Source: CAYGAM01 sp964347915
GTDB taxonomy: Archaea > Thermoproteota > Nitrososphaeria > Nitrososphaerales > Nitrosopumilaceae
NCBI GenBank assembly: GCA_964347915.1
Contig: CAYGAM010000025.1
Coordinates: forward strand, 1-25,108
Reading direction: 5' to 3'
Length of the DNA: 25,108 nt
This document shows positions 6,869-14,638 of this stretch, in pieces (position 1 is the stretch's first letter; the number at the start of each line of letters is the position of its first letter). Under the pieces are notes generated by a model. It had not been told where the DNA came from, did no database searches, and worked only from the letters and a program-made list of their open reading frames with translations. Both the position numbers and the translations under genes were made by a program.

Positions 6869-7509
6869 TCATTCTCTGCTGATTGTTCCTTTGAAGGCAG
6901 GAATGCCTTTGCAGCTTTTGCTTGCGTCAAGTTCGGCCCTGTATCTGACGCTGCGAATGCATCGACTGGCCTGGTCAATTTCTTGAAAAATTTCCCTGTA
7001 CGGCCTGTTTGTATATCTTATGATCGATTCTTTTTTCTTTCCATGCCGTTTTGTTTCTGCAACTGATTCAATCATAATTTTATGATTCCGGTTCAAAGCG
7101 TTCAAAATTAAGTAAATATCATTGCTTGTTAGAAATGCTTTGGAAATGTCCGGGAAATATTTTTCGATAAATTTTGCAAAAATTGCAAAGTTTTTCGAGC
7201 TGCAGCCGCTTATCGCATAATATGCTGCAGGAATTGCGTTGTGCCTGACCAGCAAAAGCTTGACTGACTCTTGATTTTTCTTAACAGTACAGCGGCAGAA
7301 TTGTTGGTTTTCTTTAAAATCTCTATTTCAAAGTACGGCGGCTACCATTCGTCAAAATAATCTGTAGGATTTTTTGCCGACCGCAGCAGCATTGCCTGCA
7401 GTCTGACGCGCGCCTGCAAGGCTGGCGCAGAAATGCAATCAAGTAACTCTCTTTGACTCTCAAACTCAGATTCGTGCATCCGCGATTGCCATGTCTTGCT
7501 TTTGTCCAT
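6857..7509 (-). pseudogene. Broken, truncated paralogue of the 361-aa gene at 9275-10360
   Basis: The translation from the ATG at 7509 aligns with the intact gene (ESQRELLDCIS against GSQRELFDHIS). A nonsense codon follows at DEW-stop, where the intact copy reads TEWQ. The run of five A at 7274-7278 appears to have lost one base compared with the frame needed for LLRKNQES. Beyond this, 6869-7255 is an open in-frame segment with long near-identity (FIEKYFPDIS, GKKKESIIRYT, SVRYRAE, KFKGTI/AFKGTI). Similarity ends after ISRE near the IS110 element, so the C-terminal third is missing. Promoter, Shine-Dalgarno (7516-7520 on minus) and spacing to ATG match those of the intact copy, showing duplication of the whole 5' region. 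Confidence 0.85.
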
Positions 7510-7759
7510 GAAAATTCACCGCTGTGATTTTCTTCGTAAAGTTATTTATTGGTTTCAAGATGCACCGCGCAACATCCGCTATGAAAACATCGGCGGCTCA
7601 TTAAGATGGGTTGATTGGCCGGTTGCGCTTTCCCGCAGGGCATGCTCGCTGTTTTTTATGAGCCGTCATACCGTCCAAACTGCCGCCAGAATGATGCGTT
7701 CAGGCAGTCCAGGCGCAGGCGGGTTTTGGCTCTTGATGCTACCTGTACGGCCGGCTTTG
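7510..7759. other. Promoter region of the broken paralogue; otherwise no gene seen
   Basis: On the minus strand AATAAATAAC (7541-7550) and GGTGA (7516-7520) are the TATA box and Shine-Dalgarno sequence of the broken paralogue, matching those before 10360. The remaining bases up to the zinc-ribbon gene have moderate GC and contain no reading frame I can support. Confidence 0.5.
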
Positions 7760-7912
7760 TTATTCATTTTTCGTTTTTCTCGTACGCGGCTTGTTCCAGT
7801 ATGGCGAATTGCATCCGCGGCAATTGCCTGGAGCTTCTTTCATACTATACCAAACGTAATTGCATCGGTTGCATTCGTGACGCCAGTAATCGCCGTCGGC
7901 TTTCGTGCTCAC
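7760..7912 (-). CDS. Small zinc-ribbon protein, 50 aa
   Basis: The frame from GTG at 7912 encodes 50 residues with two CxxC knuckles, HECNRCNYVWYS and GNCRGCNSPYWNKPR, then a basic tail RTRKTKNE. This is the pattern of small archaeal zinc ribbons that bind nucleic acid or serve as accessory modules. The frame is open further upstream, but that part is a hydrophobic translation of AT-rich promoter DNA. A TATA box (7933-7941) stands 25 nt before the GTG, so a leaderless GTG start is the best choice. It lies between the intact module and the broken paralogue and may belong to the same island. Role unknown. Confidence 0.65.
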   Translation of the reverse strand: MSTKADGDYWRHECNRCNYVWYSMKEAPGNCRGCNSPYWNKPRTRKTKNE

Positions 7913-7932
7913 ATTGCAATATAGTAATATAC

Positions 7933-7941
7933 TATATATAA
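7933..7941 (-). promoter_or_regulatory. TATA box of the zinc-ribbon gene
   Basis: TTATATATA on the minus strand is centred about 25 nt before the GTG at 7912. It decides the start of this gene. Confidence 0.55.
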
Positions 7942-8301
7942 CTATACTGTAGTAAAAATTTATATTTAGTAAAATATTACAATATGATACGAAAATAATA
8001 AGGAAGAAGAAGAGTGATTTGCACTGAAGAAAAATTACCCCCAAGGATAAGCGGCCAATCTGACTCAAATCTATTTTCATTGCACTATGTAATTTGTGAG
8101 AATGGCTTACCTATTCTATAGTTCAGAACAATTCGCTCCTACAAGGTAACCAAGAGCAACTAAATCCATTCATCATAAAGAGGTGTCTAAAATCGCAGAC
8201 GCCAGAACGCCAATGTATCTCGTCTGTTCCAAATAAAAACATTCTGGCGCAATGACATTGTACAGCCCAGCATGAAGACGGCTAGAACAAATGATTTTGT
8301 T
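7942..8301. other. AT-rich intergenic region with an inverted repeat
   Basis: No gene is supported in this 360-base stretch. It contains an inverted repeat, CGCCAGAACG (8200-8209) and CATTCTGGCG (8240-8249), matching at 9 of 10 positions over a 30-nt spacer. An overlapping alternative pair is CAGACG (8196-8201) and CGTCTG (8221-8226). The structure lies just beyond the stop of the nuclease-like gene on the minus strand, so it could be a 3' structure or terminator, or the border of the island. Confidence 0.35.
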
Positions 8302-9300
8302 TTATTTTGAAGCTTCCTTTTCGATATATTTGTCTAGTGCGTTTTTGGCTGGTTGTGGAGTTTTCTTTTTAATCATGTCCAGCAAAAATGTTCTTGTGTT
8401 ATCCTCGTGTTTTTTGTATTTGATTATGAATTGGCCAGTGTCGGGTTCAGATGATTCAGCAATTCCTAAATCAACAAACATATCTAATGCTTCTTTAATC
8501 CAACTCTTTTGAATACAATTAGAATTGGATCTGTGCGTTAATTTCGACAGTTTTTTATGAATTTTTTCTATAGTTAATTTTATGGAAATTATTCTACCAG
8601 TAGCCAGTTCGTTTTGCTGCTCTCGACTGTTTACAGATTTAGAAAAAACATGATCCCACATTTGTATCATGGTATAAATCAGAGGTGGCTTTGCATCATA
8701 AAACTTCAACTTAGTTAATTCTCGCACAAGACCATATAGAGAATTGGAAATGCCATTCCTGAGTTCTTTATTCAATTTGCTATGGGCAAGTTTTCCATGA
8801 TTCATTCTCACGAAAATACTGGCCAATACTCTTTCTTTTCTTGAACTTTCAATTATGGCCAGGTTCCGAATAATTGGCACTTCGCTAGTTTGTTTTTCTA
8901 TGTATTCAAAAAATTTTCTGGTGAATTCTGGATCTAGTGTAATCATGATGTCATGCTGTTGCAAGCTTGGAAATTTCCAATTGGAGAAATCGGTGTCATA
9001 CGCGCGTAATTGGTCAACCACCTTCATCCAGTACGATTGCTCATTAGGCAGCCATGCTTTAATCTCATTAACAGCTTTGTATGCTCCATTTTCCTCTTCA
9101 AAGGATAAATCAGGCGTTAGGTTATTTTGTGTAGGGTCATTTGAAATTGGTTTTAGTTTTCTGCCTTGATACGTAACTGCATTAGCATATTTGGAAAAAA
9201 TTTTTTCAAACACGACAATATTGTTACATGCATATTCATAGTTGTCGATCTCTGCATAAATCTGAGTATCAGAATTAGACTCTTGGTTCAATTTCTTCAA
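8302..9300 (-). CDS. Unknown protein with predicted PD-(D/E)XK nuclease-like motif
   Basis: This 332-aa protein has no family I recognise. Residues 63-81 read PD followed by NEIK (P63-D64 ... E79-x-K81), the spacing and order of the catalytic D...ExK signature of PD-(D/E)XK nucleases, with an upstream glutamate-rich helix (about 17-35). The remainder is mainly helical and charged. About 230-300 looks like a winged-helix segment (IQKSWIKEALDMFVDLGIAE, then a beta-like GQFIIKYKK), and the C-terminus is lysine-rich. Its start overlaps the end of the upstream 361-aa gene by 26 bases in another frame, so the two are translationally coupled. The DNA is much more AT-rich than the ATP synthase operon next to it, a sign of transfer. 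The nuclease assignment is inferred from one motif. Confidence 0.75.
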   Translation of the reverse strand: MKKLNQESNSDTQIYAEIDNYEYACNNIVVFEKIFSKYANAVTYQGRKLKPISNDPTQNNLTPDLSFEEENGAYKAVNEIKAWLPNEQSYWMKVVDQLRAYDTDFSNWKFPSLQQHDIMITLDPEFTRKFFEYIEKQTSEVPIIRNLAIIESSRKERVLASIFVRMNHGKLAHSKLNKELRNGISNSLYGLVRELTKLKFYDAKPPLIYTMIQMWDHVFSKSVNSREQQNELATGRIISIKLTIEKIHKKLSKLTHRSNSNCIQKSWIKEALDMFVDLGIAESSEPDTGQFIIKYKKHEDNTRTFLLDMIKKKTPQPAKNALDKYIEKEASK

Positions 9301-10360
9301 ATTTTTCTACTTTCCCTTCTCCTATTCTCTCAAAAATATGATTGACCAATCTGCTCATAGAGGCCACGCTTGCTTCAAATATTGGAATAATCACTAGTCT
9401 GTCTTGTGTTAAAGCCCACAAATCATAGGATGAGCCGTCCTTGTAATCTACCAGTGACGCATGAATGTACGGATTATTGTGATATGTGCTTATTGAGCAA
9501 GAACGCATTGCCGCTATAGATTCCAGATGATCTTTATTTTTTTGAGTGTCAAGAAACAGATTGTCATAGAATTTTATCACAACCGGTTCCGGCATTGGCC
9601 GAGAAGCGCTTTGGGAGCTTGCCTGTAGATGCCGGTTTCTTATAGATGCTAATTTTATTGCATGAGGAATTATTTTGGAAATAAGCGTGCCAAAATCGTC
9701 TTTTATGGCAAAATAGCATTCTCTACGAATTGTTCCCTTGAACTTAGAAGCACTTTTGTAGCTTTCATTCACACTCGGTTCAGCCCTGTATCTAACGCTG
9801 TGAATCCATTGATCAGCTTCGCCAATTTCTTGAAAAACTTTCTTGTATGGCTTATCAGTATATCTTATAATTGACTCTTTTTTCTTTCCGAGCCGCTTTT
9901 TTCCTATGGCCAATTCAACCATAATTTTATGACTTTTTCCCAGATCGTCCAAGATTAAATAAATGTCATTGTTTGTTAGAAATATTTTGGAAATGTCTGG
10001 AAAATACTTTTCAATAAATTTCGTAAAAATTGCCTTAAAGTCTGCCGATTTACAATCACTTATCGCATAATATATTGTAGGAATTGTGTCATGCTTAACT
10101 AGCAGGAGCTTGATTGACTCTTCATTCTTTCGCAGTAACACTGCAACTGAATGATTAGTTTTCTTTATGATCTCTGTCTCAAAACGCTGGGGCTGCCATT
10201 CAGTAAAACAATCTATAGGGTCTTTGTTTGACCGTAGCAACATTACATTTAATCGGATATGCGTTTGTGAAACTAGCGTAGAGATATGATCAAACAGTTC
10301 TCTTTGACTTCCAAACCCATCTTCATACATCCAGTATGTATATGTCTTATTTTTAATCAT
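9275..10360 (-). CDS. Unknown protein, first gene of a two-gene AT-rich module
   Basis: I do not recognise this 361-aa protein. Visible parts are an N-terminal helical region (about 15-45, GSQRELFDHIS), a central region rich in Lys and aromatic residues (about 95-215, FIEKYFPDISKIFLTNNDIYLIL, GKKRLGKKKESIIRY, HSVRYRAE), and a C-terminal domain (about 255-350). The C-terminal domain contains NPYIHASLVDYKDGSSYDLW and ends in an acidic KFEEIE. The HAS-x9-G-S-S-Y-D pattern faintly recalls phospholipase-D-like effector folds, but I would not assign it. It precedes and overlaps the nuclease-like gene. A decayed paralogue lies at 6857-7509. The ATG at 10360 has GGTGA 7 nt upstream (10367-10371) and a TATA box at 10391-10400. 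Confidence 0.85.
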   Translation of the reverse strand: MIKNKTYTYWMYEDGFGSQRELFDHISTLVSQTHIRLNVMLLRSNKDPIDCFTEWQPQRFETEIIKKTNHSVAVLLRKNEESIKLLLVKHDTIPTIYYAISDCKSADFKAIFTKFIEKYFPDISKIFLTNNDIYLILDDLGKSHKIMVELAIGKKRLGKKKESIIRYTDKPYKKVFQEIGEADQWIHSVRYRAEPSVNESYKSASKFKGTIRRECYFAIKDDFGTLISKIIPHAIKLASIRNRHLQASSQSASRPMPEPVVIKFYDNLFLDTQKNKDHLESIAAMRSCSISTYHNNPYIHASLVDYKDGSSYDLWALTQDRLVIIPIFEASVASMSRLVNHIFERIGEGKVEKFEEIEPRV

Positions 10361-10366
10361 GATGGT

Positions 10367-10400
10367 TCACCAACATAACTTTTTCATAAAGATATTTATT
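10367..10400 (-). promoter_or_regulatory. Promoter and ribosome binding site of the two-gene module
   Basis: On the minus strand AATAAATATC (10391-10400) is a TATA-like box, and GGTGA (10367-10371) is a Shine-Dalgarno sequence before the ATG at 10360. Unlike most genes here, this transcript would carry a 5' leader. The same arrangement precedes the broken paralogue (7541-7550 and 7516-7520). Confidence 0.5.
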
Positions 10401-10715
10401 AGTTTCAAAGTGCTTACTTTTGCTGGCTAAGCAGCGTTGCGTACTCAGGCTGCTCTGCGCTAGAGAAAGTGATGTGGCACATGGCTAGAAGATGCATACC
10501 CCAAGCACTAGTGATGTGTGAAAGTAGTCAACGCACCGCGGAATGCCATGGTATTGCCCAGTAGAGCAGGCTGAGCTACAGCTAGACTGAATCATGCGGG
10601 CATGTGAATAATCACGTTGCATATTCTAAGATTCGCTGTTCCTGGGCGACATGCTGAGATGTACGTACCTATTATGCGTGACTATGAGAATGCAAATTCG
10701 AAGAGATGTGTAGCG
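10401..10715. other. Intergenic region, no gene identified
   Basis: This 315-base stretch between the AT-rich module and the 3' end of the ATP synthase operon has many stops in all frames. I see no tRNA-like cloverleaf, strong hairpin or promoter tied to a gene. Confidence 0.5.
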
Positions 10716-10841
10716 CTAGATTCGGCCAAGCGCGGCCTTTTTGGCTGCCTTGAGTTCCTTTTCTATGGTCTTTGCGTACTTTTCATAGTCCCTGTCAAGC
10801 GCGGTTTTTGACTTGTCCAGCATCTTTTTGATCTTTGTCAT
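10716..10841 (-). CDS. Lys-rich 41-aa protein coupled to atpD
   Basis: The ATG at 10841 overlaps the TGA stop of the subunit D gene in an ATGA arrangement, and the frame runs 41 codons to a TAG at 10716-10718. The product starts MTKIKKMLDKSKTALDRDYE and is almost entirely Lys/Glu/Ala. It is predicted to be one long charged helix, with heptad-like spacing of hydrophobic residues (I4, M7, L8, L15, Y19, Y22, I26, L30). The stop-start overlap and in-operon position argue for a real gene, perhaps a small ATP synthase-associated factor or stalk-interacting peptide. No family is recognised. Confidence 0.6.
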   Translation of the reverse strand: MTKIKKMLDKSKTALDRDYEKYAKTIEKELKAAKKAALGRI

Positions 10842-11470
10842 TTCCTCTTCTCCATCGCAGCCTTGACCTTTTTTAGCTTTGCAAATTCCTCTCTCTCCCT
10901 CTCTTCAAGCGTGGCAAGAATGAACTTGATCCGCTGCTGGTACTGGGGTATTATCACGTTCTCCAGCGCGTTGAGCAGCTTTTGCGTCTTTTCCAGCGCC
11001 TTGGCAAGCGTGAATATTGAGTTTTCGTACTCGGCTGCCTTGCATATCCTGGGCAGGAGCACCTTGATCTGCTTGGCGGCCCTGTCTATTGAGGAGTTTG
11101 TGTCTGCCAGTCCGTACGGCATTGCGGATGCGGCTTTTTCCGTAACCTTGAGCGAGGGCACTTTGACATCCACCACTCGGCGGACAGAGACATCGACTTC
11201 CATGACGGCCGGCGTCGACTCGGCAACCGAGCTTACGGTTGATGTTCCCAGCCGAAGATACGCCTCATTTACCGAGCCGTAAATGTCCTGGAGCGGCTCC
11301 CATATTCCGCCGCGCGCCTTTCCCGCCTCTTCGATCATCTCTTCAATGTTCTTGAGCAGTACTTTTCGCTTGTCGTCCAGAATTTTTTGGACCATTGTTG
11401 CAACCTGGCTTGAACGCTTGTACTTTAGCAGTTCGATTTTTGTCGTTGCTACGTTCTGTCCAAAAGACAT
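10838..11470 (-). CDS. atpD: A-type ATP synthase subunit D (central stalk)
   Basis: This 210-aa subunit forms the rotating coiled-coil shaft linking the A3B3 head to the membrane ring. The N-terminal helix carries NVATTKIELLKYKRSSQVA, close to the family NVxPTK signature. The C-terminal helix carries LLNALENVIIPQYQQRIKFI and LEEREREEFAKLKKVK, the classic paired-helix ending. Length is normal. The ATG at 11470 lies 4 nt after the atpB stop. The last codons overlap the start of a 41-codon ORF. Confidence 0.95.
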   Translation of the reverse strand: MSFGQNVATTKIELLKYKRSSQVATMVQKILDDKRKVLLKNIEEMIEEAGKARGGIWEPLQDIYGSVNEAYLRLGTSTVSSVAESTPAVMEVDVSVRRVVDVKVPSLKVTEKAASAMPYGLADTNSSIDRAAKQIKVLLPRICKAAEYENSIFTLAKALEKTQKLLNALENVIIPQYQQRIKFILATLEEREREEFAKLKKVKAAMEKRK

Positions 11471-11474
11471 GCCG

Positions 11475-12860
11475 CTAGCCTTCCTTGTAGTACTGTTCCA
11501 CGTACTTGTCCTTTACCTTTGTAATCTCGTTCTTGGGCAGCTTGGAGACCACCTTCCAGAGTACGCCCAGCGTCTCTTCGATTGTGCGGTTCTCGTCCAC
11601 TGCCTGGGTCAGAAATTCTTGCTCAAAGACATCTCCGACGTCCATATACTTTAGGTCAATCTCGGTCAGGCCCGCCTTTCCTACGATGCCGGCCAGAGCC
11701 CGCACTTCCTGCGCCCTTGCATACGAGTCGTAATTTTGGTTTGATATCTCGCCGTGGTCTGCGCGAGTCCTGCCTTCTCCTATGCCGTCCTTCATCAGTC
11801 GGCTTAGGCTCATCAGTATGTTGACCGGAGGATACACTCCCTGCCGAAACAGGTCCCGTCCCAGAACAATCTGGCCTTCCGTAATGTATCCTGTAAGATC
11901 TGGTATCGGATGCGTGATATCATCAGAAGGCATGGACAGTATGGGCACCTGGGTTACGCTGCCTTTTCTGCCCTGCAGCTTGCCGGCGCGCTCGTATATT
12001 GTGGAAAGGTCGGTGTACAGGTATCCAGGATAGCCTTTTCTGCCTGGCACCTCTTCCCTTGCAGCGCTGATCTCCCGCAGCGCCTCGGCATAGTTTGTCA
12101 TGTCGGTAAGTATTACCAGAACATGCATTCCCAGGTCAAATGCCAGATACTCTGCAACTGTAAGGGCTGCCCTGGGCGTGATTATTCTCTCTATTGCAGG
12201 ATCGTCTGCCAGATTGAGAAAGAGCACGCTTCGCTTTAGCGCGCCCGACTCTTCCAGGCTCTTTCTAAAGTATTCGGCCTCGCTGTACTGCACGCCTATT
12301 GCCGCAAAGACTACGGCAAAGTCTTCATCCGTTCCTACTACGGTAGCCTGCCTTGCAATCTGGGCTGCCACTATGTTGTGCGACATGCCGGAACCCGAAA
12401 AGATTGGCAGTTTCTGTCCCCGCACCAGGGTTATCATTCCGTCAATAACAGATATTCCAGTCTGGATAAAGTCCTTGGGATACTCTCTCTGTTCCGGATT
12501 CATGGGCTCGCCGTTGATGTCGATGAACTTTTCTGCTATCGGATCAGGCAGACCGTCCTTGGGCTTGCCCAGGCCGTCAAATACCCTTCCCAGAACCTCT
12601 CTTGAGACAGGCATCTCCATTACCTTTCCTACAAACTTTGCGTTGGTGCCGGATACGGACAGGCCTGTAGTGCCTTCGAATATTTGAACTACGGCTTTGC
12701 CGTTTCCTACCTCCAGCACCTTGCCGAGCCGCTTTTGCCCTTCGTTGGTCTCGATCTCAACCAGCTCGTCGAATGCCGCGTTTTCAACATCGTCCACTAT
12801 TACCAGCGGCCCCTTGATCTCTGCGATCTTGCTGTACTGCACTCCGCCTTCCAGAGTCAA
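11475..12860 (-). CDS. atpB: A-type ATP synthase subunit B (non-catalytic)
   Basis: This 461-aa regulatory nucleotide-binding subunit alternates with subunit A in the head. It shows the N-terminal barrel (GGVQYSKIAEIKGPLVIV), the degenerate phosphate loop of B subunits (FSGSGMSHN, about 155-163, lacking the catalytic GKT), and LAEYLAFDLGMHVLVILTDMTNYAEALREIS. The conserved IPDLTGYITEGQI and the C-terminal helical domain follow. The start codon is TTG at 12860, whose last two bases overlap the TGA stop of atpA (TTGA), so translation is coupled. Length is typical. Confidence 0.97.
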   Translation of the reverse strand: MTLEGGVQYSKIAEIKGPLVIVDDVENAAFDELVEIETNEGQKRLGKVLEVGNGKAVVQIFEGTTGLSVSGTNAKFVGKVMEMPVSREVLGRVFDGLGKPKDGLPDPIAEKFIDINGEPMNPEQREYPKDFIQTGISVIDGMITLVRGQKLPIFSGSGMSHNIVAAQIARQATVVGTDEDFAVVFAAIGVQYSEAEYFRKSLEESGALKRSVLFLNLADDPAIERIITPRAALTVAEYLAFDLGMHVLVILTDMTNYAEALREISAAREEVPGRKGYPGYLYTDLSTIYERAGKLQGRKGSVTQVPILSMPSDDITHPIPDLTGYITEGQIVLGRDLFRQGVYPPVNILMSLSRLMKDGIGEGRTRADHGEISNQNYDSYARAQEVRALAGIVGKAGLTEIDLKYMDVGDVFEQEFLTQAVDENRTIEETLGVLWKVVSKLPKNEITKVKDKYVEQYYKEG

Positions 12861-14635
12861 TTCGACACCTTTACTCCGACTATGCTTTGAAACTGGGCGT
12901 CCATGTCCTTGGCCAGTCCGTCAATTTTGGACATTTCGTCGTCCTTGATATCCATTCTGGCCTTGAGCATTGCCGGTATGATCTTCATGTCCCGTATGTC
13001 TGCCAGCGCCGCTCCGTCCTTTAGCGCCTGCATGCCGCGGTTGTAAAAGTCGACCTGCAGCTTGAGGAGGCGGAACTGCTTTTCAGGACTGCAGTAGGTA
13101 TCCACCTCGTCAAACGAGTTTTGCTGCAGGATGCCGATCTTGAGCATCCTTGCCACTTCAAGTATGAGCTTTTCCTCGTCCGGAAGGGCTTCTGGTCCAA
13201 GCAGGCGGACAATCTCCTTGAGAGTGTCTTCCCGCTGCAGTATGCCGTACGCGTCTGACCGAAGCTTGAGCCAGTCCTTGCTTACGTTGCCGCTCCACCA
13301 TGTTGCAATGTCTGCCAGGTATCCAGAGTAGCTGTTCATCCAGTTTATTGAAGGATAGTGCCTGGAATAGGCAAGCTTGGCATCCAGCGCCCAGAATGTC
13401 TTGATGAATCTCATGGTATGCATGGTAACAGGCTCGGTAAAGTCTCCGCCCGACGGCGAGACCGCGCCGACAAGCGTAACAGAGCCGTCCCGCTCTGGGC
13501 TGCCGAGCGCCTGGATTCTGCCGGCCCGCTCGTAAAATTCTGCCAGTCTTGACGCAAGGTAAGATGGATAGCCTTCTTCTGCCGGCATCTCCTCCAGCCT
13601 TCCGCTCATCTCTCGAAGAGCTTCTGCCCAGCGGCTTGTAGAGTCTGCCACAAGGACGACATCCTTGCCCATATCTCGGTAATACTCGGCCAGCGTAACG
13701 CCCGTATAGATGCTGGCCTCGCGCGCTGCCACAGGCATGTTGCTTGTATTTGCCACCATGATTGTTCTGTCCATCAGCGGCTTGCCAGTTCTAGGATCCA
13801 AGAGCTCGGGAAATTCTACCAGCACTTCGGTCATCTCGTTGCCCCGCTCTCCGCATCCAATGTAGACTACGACCTGCGAGTCGGCCCACTTTGCAATCTG
13901 GTGCAGCGTTACAGTCTTGCCTGTTCCAAATGCGCCTGGAATGGAGCCTGTTCCTCCCTTTGCAATAGGAAAGAACGTATCAATTACGCGCTGTCCTGTC
14001 AGCAGCGGCACGGTCGGGTCGTATCTGCGCCTGTACGGACGCGGCGTTCGGACGGGCCATCTGTGGTACATTTTGAGCTGCGTTTTGGCGCCGTCGTGCT
14101 CTAGCGTTGCAATCTCCGTTTCAATATCATAATCGCCCTCTTTTGCAATGTCTGTCACCTTTCCTCCAGAGCTGTTTGGCGGAACCATGATGCTGTGATC
14201 CAGCAGTTCGGTCTCGCGTACGGTGCCCAGGACGCTTCCTGCGGTTACCGAATCGCCGACGGATACCGCCGGCACAAAGTGGTGCTTTTTTGTCATGTCG
14301 ACAGCGGATGTCTCTATTCCCCTGCCGATAAAAGAGCCTGATTTTTTGGACAGTTCTCGCAGCGGCCTTTGTATGCCGTCGTACAGCTGTCCTATTATTC
14401 CGGGCCCCAGCAGAACAGAAAGCGGATTGCCCGTTCCCACGACAGGCTCGCCAGGCGTCAGCCCGCTTGTAGATTCGTAAACTTGAATGAATGCAATGTC
14501 GCCGGTAAGCCGGATTACCTCGCCTATTAGTTTCGAGTCGCCTACCATTACGGTCTCGTACATCTTTGCGGCAGCCATTCCGTCTGCTTTGACAGCTGGG
14601 CCGCTGACCCAAACAATTCTTCCTTGAACAGTCAT
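12857..14635 (-). CDS. atpA: A-type ATP synthase subunit A (catalytic)
   Basis: This 592-aa catalytic subunit binds and forms or hydrolyses ATP. Motifs visible are the N-terminal barrel (MTVQGRIVWVSGPAVKA), the non-homologous bulge region (about 115-185), and the Walker A loop GAFGTGKT (234-241). GCGERGNEMTEVLVEFPEL follows, then VVLVADSTSRWAEALREMSGRLEEMPAEEGYP and the helical C-terminus. No intein is present. The ATG at 14635 follows the stop of the E subunit gene by 3 nt. The operon order E-A-B-D is archaeal. Confidence 0.98.
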   Translation of the reverse strand: MTVQGRIVWVSGPAVKADGMAAAKMYETVMVGDSKLIGEVIRLTGDIAFIQVYESTSGLTPGEPVVGTGNPLSVLLGPGIIGQLYDGIQRPLRELSKKSGSFIGRGIETSAVDMTKKHHFVPAVSVGDSVTAGSVLGTVRETELLDHSIMVPPNSSGGKVTDIAKEGDYDIETEIATLEHDGAKTQLKMYHRWPVRTPRPYRRRYDPTVPLLTGQRVIDTFFPIAKGGTGSIPGAFGTGKTVTLHQIAKWADSQVVVYIGCGERGNEMTEVLVEFPELLDPRTGKPLMDRTIMVANTSNMPVAAREASIYTGVTLAEYYRDMGKDVVLVADSTSRWAEALREMSGRLEEMPAEEGYPSYLASRLAEFYERAGRIQALGSPERDGSVTLVGAVSPSGGDFTEPVTMHTMRFIKTFWALDAKLAYSRHYPSINWMNSYSGYLADIATWWSGNVSKDWLKLRSDAYGILQREDTLKEIVRLLGPEALPDEEKLILEVARMLKIGILQQNSFDEVDTYCSPEKQFRLLKLQVDFYNRGMQALKDGAALADIRDMKIIPAMLKARMDIKDDEMSKIDGLAKDMDAQFQSIVGVKVSN

Positions 14636-14638
14636 ACC

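Noticed and set aside
6769..6978. 69-codon minus frame ending CKHDMKFCGCGKSV, suggestive of a zinc-binding tail
   Set aside because: It is out of frame with the paralogue similarity over the same DNA and crosses the likely IS110 boundary, so the cysteine pattern is probably accidental.
7496..7924. 142-codon plus-strand frame between the broken paralogue and the zinc-ribbon gene
   Set aside because: It runs antisense to the better-supported zinc-ribbon gene and to the paralogue promoter, and its translation has no domain character.
8196..8249. Inverted repeat near the nuclease-like gene as a transposon end
   Set aside because: The arms are short, imperfect and only 30 nt apart, with no target duplication seen, so a hairpin or 3' structure is likelier than a mobile element end.
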